Shown: positions 14,493 to 20,305 of the stretch, piece after piece
How the letters are laid out: every line of letters begins with the position of its first letter
Position numbering within the stretch: position 1 is the first letter of the stretch
Assembly: GCA_024763115.1 (NCBI GenBank)
Contig: JANTGB010000006.1
Location: 1-20,305, forward strand
Source: Desulfobulbaceae bacterium
Lineage (GTDB): Bacteria; Desulfobacterota; Desulfobulbia; Desulfobulbales; SURF-16
Reading direction: 5' to 3'
DNA: 20,305 nucleotides
The notes under the pieces: generated by a model
What the model was told of the DNA's origin: nothing
The model's input: only the letters and a program-made list of their open reading frames with translations
Database searches by the model: none
Position numbers and translations under genes: made by a program

Positions 14493-15248
14493 ATGGACAG
14501 TATTAGACCAACAGGACTGAATAGCATATACTATCCGCCTGGCAATAGATCAGCCTCAGAAGTCAGAGAAAATCAGCTGAAATCTCAAAAAAATTTCAGC
14601 CAAATTAATGAAATTGATGATGTAAATTTGAACCGGACAGAATTAATAGCGATCAAAAGAAATTTTGTCAACGTTCAAGTGACAAATCATTTAATGAATA
14701 ACAAAGACATAAACCAGGACGGTTTTTTGACTCCTGACGAATTTTTAATACAAGAAGAAAATTTTAACAAAATTGATCACAATGATGACGGCCGGTTAAG
14801 CCATACAGAGGTCACCCTGGCAAGAAGAATTACGCTCTGCCGCTCCGCGACAAATCATTTGCTGGAAAGTAAAGACATTGATGAAGACGGTTTTTTAAAT
14901 ATTAACGAAGCTAAAGTTTCTGAAGAAAGATTCAGCCGGCTTGACCTTAACAATGACGGACAGCTTGAAAAGAAGGAAATCAATTATGCAAAAACCAACT
15001 TATCCGATACTGCAATAACCGACCATGTGATGAAGAAAAAAGACACAAACCAGGACGGACTCCTGGATCTTGATGAAACAAAACTATCCGAAGAAAAATT
15101 CAACCATATCGACCTTAACAGCGATGGAAATATTGACCGGTCTGAGTTAAAACAGTTAAATCTCAGAAAACTCTGCATCTATGGTGTCTGCGACATTACG
15201 CAGCAGCAACAGGGAGAGATAAATGAGGGAGTAAATATTGAGGTCTAG
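14493..15248 (+). CDS. EF-hand calcium-binding repeat protein (three 56-residue repeats, six loops)
   Basis: 251 aa with no signal peptide or membrane helix. Six canonical 12-residue calcium loops (D-x-[ND]-x-D-G...E) start at residues 72, 95, 128, 151, 184 and 207. Loops within a pair are 23 apart, and corresponding loops in successive pairs are exactly 56 apart, so the protein is a triplicated two-hand module (each starting [ND]H-[LV][LM], e.g. NHLMNNKDINQDG). A seventh, degenerate loop at 39-50 (NEIDDVNLNRTE) is again exactly 56 before the one at 95. All acidic ligands and the position-12 Glu are intact in the six loops. The C-terminus has a CIYGVC pair of cysteines (228 and 233) and a Gln-rich tail. 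Calcium binding is a confident inference; the role (sensor, buffer, secreted structural protein) is unknown. The gene stands alone between mobile elements, and its TAG stop lies in the CTAG end of a hairpin element. Confidence 0.88.
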   Translation: MDSIRPTGLNSIYYPPGNRSASEVRENQLKSQKNFSQINEIDDVNLNRTELIAIKRNFVNVQVTNHLMNNKDINQDGFLTPDEFLIQEENFNKIDHNDDGRLSHTEVTLARRITLCRSATNHLLESKDIDEDGFLNINEAKVSEERFSRLDLNNDGQLEKKEINYAKTNLSDTAITDHVMKKKDTNQDGLLDLDETKLSEEKFNHIDLNSDGNIDRSELKQLNLRKLCIYGVCDITQQQQGEINEGVNIEV

Positions 15249-15326
15249 GAGGCTGTCCGAGAATGCCCTTTCCCCCCAACTCTGTGTTATTTTAAAAAAA
15301 ATGCCTATTCTCGGACAACCTCCTAG
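15245..15326. mobile_element. family 3 hairpin element, intact copy
   Basis: CTAGGAGGCTGTCCGAGAAT (15245-15264) is mirrored by CTAGGAGGTTGTCCGAGAAT (15326 back to 15307): a 20-bp inverted repeat with one mismatch around a loop of about 42 bp. The outermost CTAG on both sides may be a 4-bp target duplication or part of the palindrome. The first CTAG contains the TAG stop of the EF-hand gene. The RNA would fold into a stable hairpin directly behind the stop codon. The same ends occur at 13331-13630 and, decayed, at 15849-15923. Confidence 0.72.
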
Positions 15327-15345
15327 CTTCACCAACTACCATAAC

Positions 15346-15365
15346 GGCAGGCCCATCTGCCTTTT
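15346..15365 (+). terminator. weak candidate intrinsic terminator after the EF-hand gene
   Basis: GGCAGgcccatCTGCC followed by TTTT. The stem is only 5 bp and the T-run short, so this is a weak call, but its place about 100 bp after the stop codon is suitable. Confidence 0.35.
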
Positions 15366-15401
15366 ATGCTGATTATCCGTTTCCACCAACACGGTATTCA
15401 T

Positions 15402-15711
15402 CTTTCCTCGTAACTACTACTCATGCGGTAAACGCCTAATGTGAGCAAACCAACCGTATTTGTAACTGCTCGGAGTCTGCGCTTACCTGCAGGGTGCCGG
15501 TAAGCGACCGGAGGGAGACTCCAGGTAAGCGACCGGAGGGAGACTCCAGGTAAGCGACCGGAGGGAGACTCCGTTAGATTTTCGTGATCAGATCGGCGCC
15601 GCTTACCGGCGCTATGTAAGACAGGCTGATCGCGGAGGTAAGCATCCTTAATAACAGGGCATAAACTTCGACTCCGAATATGCGGCGTCCTGTGAGCAAT
15701 TACCTTTCCCC
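15402..15711 (+). mobile_element. IS66-like MITE, family 1 copy F (294 bp) with 7/8 target duplication
   Basis: The element proper is 15410-15703: it begins GTAACTACTACTCATG and ends (reversed) GTAATTGCTCACAGGA. The flanks, CTTTCCTC (15402-15409) and CTTTCCCC (15704-15711), match at 7 of 8 positions. The interior parallels copy E without the nested insertion: stem-loop GTGATCAG...CTGATCGC, then GGAGGTAAGCATCCTTAA and GACTCCGAATATGC. It is enlarged by a triplicated 25-bp unit and by a short inverted copy of that unit (GGAGTCTGCGCTTACCTG) inserted into the internal terminal repeat. Confidence 0.8.
15498..15572 (+). repeat. 25-bp tandem repeat, three copies, inside MITE copy F
   Basis: AGGTAAGCGACCGGAGGGAG plus ACTCC (25 bp) occurs at 15498-15522 (first base C), 15523-15547 and 15548-15572, otherwise identical. 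Copy E and the reversed copy A have a single unit. The three units directly abut with no spacers. Confidence 0.92.
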
Positions 15712-15848
15712 TTAATTAAATCCATCATATTTTTTGTCTGATTTTCAATGAGGTATGCGTTTTCTTTTGAATAAGTTGCTTTATTGTCTAAATAGCTTAC
15801 GATAATAAGTAACAAATTTGAAATTATTGTCGAGTGAACCCTGAACTG

Positions 15849-15923
15849 GGAGACTGTCTGAAATTTCCTCTGAATCGCGCCTACCTGATTTGAGAAAAAA
15901 TGTCTATTATTGAACAGCCGCCT
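15849..15923 (+). mobile_element. family 3 hairpin element, decayed copy overlapping a gene start
   Basis: 75 bp that align end to end with the 77-bp core of the copy at 15245-15326. Left end GGAGACTGTCTGAAATTT against GGAGGCTGTCCGAGAATG; right part AAAAAATGTCTATTATTGAA against AAAAAATGCCTATTCTCGGA; both finish in C-CT. The middle is poorly conserved. The ATG at 15900 and the first eight codons of the following gene fall inside it. Confidence 0.5.
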
Positions 15924-18900
15924 GACAGCGGGCAATTTCTCCACCATTGCCTCTCCTTTGACCTGGAGGTAAATGAGCAAAACGTCATTTACGCAATCGG
16001 AGCTGTTTTTCAGAATAAAAAATTCCTGACTGAACCGGGCCGAAAAGTAACCGATACAATACTCAGGGAATTTGATGATTTTGCCTCAAAGGCAACCTTT
16101 GTTCTCGGCCATAATATACTGGATCACGATCTTCCCCGTCTGCGCAAGCGGGCCCCTTTTTTAAAAATTTTAAAAAAACCGGCTGTTGACACGCTTTTCC
16201 TTTCCCCTCTTGCCTTCCCGGAAAACCCCTATCATCGCCTGGTTAAGGATTACCGGATTGTCCGGGACAGCATAAACGATCCTGCCGAAGATGCCCTGCT
16301 GGCAAGCAAGGTATTTGCCGAGCAGTGGGATGCCTTTTCCCGCCAGGCCGCTGCCGGCTCCGAAGCCCCACTTCTCTATCGCGGCTTTTTACACAGAAAT
16401 ACTGAACTGGGCGGCACCGCCGATGCCCTGGGAGCCATGGGTATCAGCCTGATAACCGATGATGATCTTTATCAGACCTTTGCCCGCCTGGCATCCCCTC
16501 ATGCCTGTATTTCCGCAGTCGAGCGTATTATCGACCAGCCGGCTGCAGGCTCTCTTGCCTCTCCTTCCCTTGCCTACGTTGTCGCCTGGTTGACCGTGGC
16601 AGGCGGCAACTCAGTCCTGCCGCCCTGGGTAAGACATCGTTTTCCTGAAGTGCCGGCCTTACTGCACCAGCTGCGCGAAAATCCCTGTGACAACCCAAAG
16701 TGTCAATATTGCTCAACCCGGCATTACCCCGGATTTTTCCTGAAAAATTACTTCGGTTTTTCTGATTTCAGAAAAAAACCAGCCACTGAACAGGGCAAAA
16801 GCCTGCAGGAAGAAATTGTCACTGCCGCTGCCCGTGACAATTCAGTTTTTGCGGTTCTGCCCACCGGCGGCGGCAAGTCCCTCTGTTATCTGCTGCCGGC
16901 CCTGATGCGCTATCAACATCGCAACCTGCTGACAATTATAATCTCTCCGCTCCAGGCCCTGATGAAGGATCAGGTAGACAACTTCTCCAAACAGACCGGC
17001 ACCAAAATTGCCGCTGCCCTGTACGGTATGCTGACCCTGCCGGAACGGGGCGAAGTTTTAGAAGGTATCCGGCTCGGCGATGTCGGCATCCTCTATGTTT
17101 CTCCGGAGCAGCTGCGTAACCACTCATTTACCCAGACCATATCCCAGCGCGAGATAGGGGCCTGGGTTTTTGACGAAGTTCACTGCCTGTCCAAATGGGG
17201 CCATGACTTCAGGCCTGATTATCTCTATTCCATCCGTTTTATCAGGGAATTTGCGGTCAGGGAGAAAACCGGCATCCCGCCCCTGCAGTGCTTTACCGCA
17301 ACCGCCAAAAAAGATGTAAAAGCAGAGATAATAGATATCATCCAAAGTGAACTGGGGCAGCGGGTCAGGCAATTTTCCGGCGGCCATGAAAGAGCTAATC
17401 TCCGCTATGAAGTCTGGCCGGTGGAAAAACACGAAAAAGACCAGACCATCCTTGATCTGCTGCGCACCCGCTTTACTGAAAGCGGCAGCGTGGTTATTTA
17501 CTGCGCCACCAGAAAAAACAGCGAAAACCTGGCCGAATTTCTGCAAATGGAAGGCTATACTGCCGAGGCCTTCCATGCCGGGCTTGACAATGCCTTGAAA
17601 AAACGGGTTCAGGAAAATTTTATTAACGGCCAGGCCCCGATCATCTGCGCCACCAATGCCTTTGGCATGGGCATTGACAAGGATGACGTCCGCCTTGTTA
17701 TCCATGCCGACATTCCCGGCTCCCTGGAAAACTATCTCCAGGAAGCAGGCCGGGCCGGCCGGGATCGCCGGGCTGCGGACTGCGTTTTAATCTTTACCGA
17801 GCAGGATATTGAAGGACAATTTCGCCTGAGCAGCCGTTCCCGCCTGAACCAGAGGGAAATTGCCCAGTTACTTCGGGGAATTCGCCAGGCTGCCAGGGGT
17901 AAAGAATCCGTGGTGTTGACCAGCGGCGAACTGCTGCGCATGGATGAGGTGGATATTGATCAGGAAGAATTTCCCGACTATGACACCAGGGTACGTACCG
18001 CCGTTTCCTGGCTGGAAAGAACAGGCTATATTTCCCGTAATGAAAACAATACCAGGGTCTTTCAGGGCAAACCACTGGTGAAAAACATGGAGGAGGCAGT
18101 TGAAAAAATCTCCAAACTCGGCCTTTCCAAACGGCAGCAGCAACGCTGGCTGGCTATTCTCAGCGCCCTGATGGAGCAAAAGCCGAACCAGGGATTCAGC
18201 GCAGATGAACTGGCTACCTTGTCGGCATTCAGCTCCACCGCAGATGATCCGACAAAAGAAACTGAAAGTCAGCGGGTTATCCGCACCCTGCACGACATGG
18301 CAAAAGAGGGCTTGCTCAGCAAGGAAACATCACTTACAGCCTATATCCGCTACAAGGTGGCCAACAGCTCGAAAAAATTACTGCAGCGTATCTGCGCCCT
18401 GGAGACTGATTTTTTAAAAATTCTTAAAGAAGCCGCCCCTGATGCCGATATCGAGACTTTACTGGTCATTGATCTACGCCAGGTCAACCAGCAGCTCGTT
18501 GACCTGGGTTATGAAGACAGCTCCCCGCACCGGCTGAAGTTGATTTTACACGGGCTCAGCCGAGACGGCAAGGGATTGGCAGGGCAAAAAGGGAGCGTCA
18601 GCCTGAAGGCAAAGGGCAACAACAGGTTTAATATTGTCCTGCACCGCAGCTGGGACATCCTGTATGAGACGGTAAAACTCCGGCAACAGGCAGCTTATGC
18701 GGCCCTGCAGGTAATAATAGGCGCCGTGCCTCCGGCCACCCCGGCCAATGCAAATCTCCTGGTTGAATTCACCCAGGAACAGATAACCAATGGTTTCCAG
18801 AATGATCTGCTCCTGGCCCCCCGGCTTCGTGACCCGCTGGCAGCGGCTGAACGGGCCCTGACCTTCATGCATGAACAGAGTGTAATTTCCCTGCAGCACG

Positions 18901-20305
18901 GACTGGCCGTATTCCGGCAGGCCATGACCATTACCATTAATCCCGAGGCCCGGAAAAGACAATACACCAAATCCGACTTTGCTCCCTTGAAGACCCATTA
19001 TCTGGAGCGGAATTTTCAGATTCATGTAATGAATGAATACGCCCGGCAGGCCCTGGGCAAACTGAGCGCTGCCATGAACCTGGTTGCCTCCTATTTTAAC
19101 GATGAAAAGGAAAATTTTGTCAAACGTTTCTTCCCCGGTAAAGAAAAATTTCTGGAAAGAGCCACCAGTGAACAGTCATACCTCCGCATTGTTGATGAGC
19201 TTAAAAACGATATCCAGGAAAAGATTGTTGCCGCTGAAACAGAAAAAAACATGCTGGTGCTGGCCGGGCCGGGCGCGGGAAAAACCAGGGTTGTCGCCCA
19301 CCGGGTGGCATTTTTGCTCCGGGTTAAACGGGTCAAGGCCAGGGCCATTCTGGTTCTCTGCTTTAACCGCAGCGCAACGCTGGAATTGCGGAGAAAAATG
19401 CGCGATCTGGTGGGTAATGATATGCTGGGCGTCACAACCCTGACCTTTCACGGCCTTGCCCTGCGCCTCACCGGGCGATCCCTGGTCACAGCCGGAAGAC
19501 AAAGAGGGGGAGATGATATTGATTTTGCCGAAATAATTAAAAACGCTATCAGGCTGTTAAAGGGCGAAACCAATATTTTAGATGCAGTTGCCGAGCATCC
19601 CCATGATGTACTGACCGACCGTTTTAGTCATATACTGGTTGACGAATACCAGGATATTGACGCGGATCAGTATGAGCTTGTCGCCCTGCTGGCCGGGAAA
19701 ATCAGGGAAGACAGCACCCGGAAAATGACTATCCTGGCCGTGGGTGATGATGACCAGAACATCTATCATTTTCGGGGAGCCAATGTTGATTTTATCCGCA
19801 GGTTTCGTGACGACTATCAGGCGAAGGTCTGCTATCTCATCGAAAATTACCGCTCAAACGCCAATATCATTGCTGCCGCCAACCAGCTTATTGCCCATAA
19901 CCTTGACAGGATGAAAACCGAGCATCCAATTGTAATAAACAAGGCAAGAGAGGAACTGCCGCCCGGCGGCAACCAGCAGCTTAATGATCCGCTGGGCCGG
20001 GGCAGGGTGCAGATTCTTGAAGTCGAAAACAGCAGGGAACAGGCCTTTGCCCTGCCGGCGGAAATCAGGCGAATGCAGAGGCTTGACAGCAGTTTTTCCC
20101 TGGCTGAATGCGCTATCCTGGCCCGTGAGTGGCGAGAGCTGGATACCATCCGTTCGGTTTTTGCCCAGGCCGCTGTCCCGGTCAGTCTCAACTGGGGCAA
20201 AAAATCCTTTCCCAGCCTGACGAGAATACGGGAAGGGGCCGAACTGCTCGACTATCTCCGTGAACATCATCTGGAAACAATCAGGGCGGAATCATTATTT
20301 GCTTT
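15900..20305 (+). CDS. DEDD exonuclease-RecQ helicase-UvrD/Rep helicase fusion protein (cut by right edge)
   Basis: Open for 1468 codons from ATG 15900 to the window end with no stop. That ATG is the only standard start between the in-frame stop TGA (15891-15893) and the first motif. Domain 1 (about 15-145) is a DEDD-type 3'-5' exonuclease: Exo I FDLEV (D21, E23), Exo II GHNILDHDLP (D77), Exo III NDPAEDA (D131). Then comes a linker with C263-x4-C268-x2-C271-x3-H275, a possible zinc site. Domain 2 (about 295-720) is a RecQ helicase: PTGGGKS (321-327), DEVH (425-428), FTATA, CATNAFGMGIDK, and motif VI QEAGRAGRD (614-622), followed by a winged-helix-like region. Domain 3 (from about 1095) is a UvrD/Rep SF1 helicase: GPGAGKT (1123-1129), DEYQD (1248-1252), GDDDQNIYHFRGAN (1282-1295), ENYRSN. 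Expected role: DNA unwinding plus end trimming in repair or recombination. The gene appears richer in G+C than the EF-hand gene upstream. Confidence 0.88.
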   Translation, partial: MSIIEQPPDSGQFLHHCLSFDLEVNEQNVIYAIGAVFQNKKFLTEPGRKVTDTILREFDDFASKATFVLGHNILDHDLPRLRKRAPFLKILKKPAVDTLFLSPLAFPENPYHRLVKDYRIVRDSINDPAEDALLASKVFAEQWDAFSRQAAAGSEAPLLYRGFLHRNTELGGTADALGAMGISLITDDDLYQTFARLASPHACISAVERIIDQPAAGSLASPSLAYVVAWLTVAGGNSVLPPWVRHRFPEVPALLHQLRENPCDNPKCQYCSTRHYPGFFLKNYFGFSDFRKKPATEQGKSLQEEIVTAAARDNSVFAVLPTGGGKSLCYLLPALMRYQHRNLLTIIISPLQALMKDQVDNFSKQTGTKIAAALYGMLTLPERGEVLEGIRLGDVGILYVSPEQLRNHSFTQTISQREIGAWVFDEVHCLSKWGHDFRPDYLYSIRFIREFAVREKTGIPPLQCFTATAKKDVKAEIIDIIQSELGQRVRQFSGGHERANLRYEVWPVEKHEKDQTILDLLRTRFTESGSVVIYCATRKNSENLAEFLQMEGYTAEAFHAGLDNALKKRVQENFINGQAPIICATNAFGMGIDKDDVRLVIHADIPGSLENYLQEAGRAGRDRRAADCVLIFTEQDIEGQFRLSSRSRLNQREIAQLLRGIRQAARGKESVVLTSGELLRMDEVDIDQEEFPDYDTRVRTAVSWLERTGYISRNENNTRVFQGKPLVKNMEEAVEKISKLGLSKRQQQRWLAILSALMEQKPNQGFSADELATLSAFSSTADDPTKETESQRVIRTLHDMAKEGLLSKETSLTAYIRYKVANSSKKLLQRICALETDFLKILKEAAPDADIETLLVIDLRQVNQQLVDLGYEDSSPHRLKLILHGLSRDGKGLAGQKGSVSLKAKGNNRFNIVLHRSWDILYETVKLRQQAAYAALQVIIGAVPPATPANANLLVEFTQEQITNGFQNDLLLAPRLRDPLAAAERALTFMHEQSVISLQHGLAVFRQAMTITINPEARKRQYTKSDFAPLKTHYLERNFQIHVMNEYARQALGKLSAAMNLVASYFNDEKENFVKRFFPGKEKFLERATSEQSYLRIVDELKNDIQEKIVAAETEKNMLVLAGPGAGKTRVVAHRVAFLLRVKRVKARAILVLCFNRSATLELRRKMRDLVGNDMLGVTTLTFHGLALRLTGRSLVTAGRQRGGDDIDFAEIIKNAIRLLKGETNILDAVAEHPHDVLTDRFSHILVDEYQDIDADQYELVALLAGKIREDSTRKMTILAVGDDDQNIYHFRGANVDFIRRFRDDYQAKVCYLIENYRSNANIIAAANQLIAHNLDRMKTEHPIVINKAREELPPGGNQQLNDPLGRGRVQILEVENSREQAFALPAEIRRMQRLDSSFSLAECAILAREWRELDTIRSVFAQAAVPVSLNWGKKSFPSLTRIREGAELLDYLREHHLETIRAESLFA

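Noticed and set aside
15498..15572. CRISPR-like array
   Set aside because: The three 25-bp units touch each other with no spacers, and they lie inside a MITE; no cas genes are present.
15810..15842. Possible remnant of a family 2 right end (GTCGAGTGAACCC)
   Set aside because: Only about ten to thirteen bases resemble the family 2 end and no partner end or duplication was found.
15648..15980. 110-codon ORF on the minus strand
   Set aside because: It spans the right end of MITE copy F, the decayed family 3 copy and the antisense of the helicase start; composition does not look protein-like.
17124..17705. 193-codon minus-strand ORF opposite the RecQ domain
   Set aside because: It is antisense to clear RecQ motifs in the plus strand; a shadow of GC-rich codon use.

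Overview
The window looks like a chromosomal segment from a Gram-negative bacterium. LpxB (lipid A synthesis) and a FadL-type outer-membrane porin both imply an outer membrane. Gene content and protein style suggest a deltaproteobacterial (Desulfobacterota-like) lineage, but that is inference and no marker here proves it. I found no rRNA, tRNA, CRISPR array, prophage or intact transposase gene. Most genes are ordinary housekeeping or metabolic genes.

Layout. (1) 1-3161, minus strand: a likely operon reading NUDIX hydrolase, DUF4126 membrane protein, AMP-forming acyl-CoA ligase and FadL porin (cut by the left edge), which together suggest uptake and activation of long-chain fatty acids. (2) 4029-7140, plus strand: a CNNM/CBS membrane protein followed by an HyuA-type hydantoinase/oxoprolinase subunit with no HyuB next to it. 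(3) 7378-8184, minus: a biotin-protein ligase without the HTH repressor domain. 8393-8761, plus: an unrecognised small protein. (4) 9026-13307, minus: topoisomerase IV subunit A, lpxB and a dGTPase-like HD hydrolase, probably co-transcribed. (5) 13308-14492: a gene-free stretch filled with nested mobile elements. (6) 14493-15248, plus: a soluble protein built from three exact 56-residue repeats, each carrying two EF-hand calcium loops. (7) 15249-15899: more small mobile elements. (8) 15900 to the right edge, plus: a very large open gene fusing a DEDD-type 3'-5' exonuclease, a RecQ helicase and a UvrD/Rep helicase.

The main discovery is in the intergenic DNA. At least five copies (plus degenerate ones) of a non-coding element of about 150-360 bp share terminal inverted repeats close to GTAACTGCTCACAGGG and are flanked by 8-bp direct repeats: perfect in two copies, 7/8 in two and 6/8 in one. 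GTAA ends plus 8-bp target duplications are the hallmark of the IS66 family, so these look like MITEs mobilised in trans by an IS66-type transposase. One copy carries a second, unrelated hairpin MITE inserted inside it with a duplicated TAA(G). A third family of about 75-80 bp hairpins (ends GGAGGCTGTCCGAGAATG) sits exactly at gene boundaries: one copy overlaps the stop codon of the EF-hand gene, and a decayed copy appears to supply the start codon of the exonuclease-RecQ-UvrD gene. Several elements lie within 30-200 bp upstream of gene starts and may carry or disrupt promoters.
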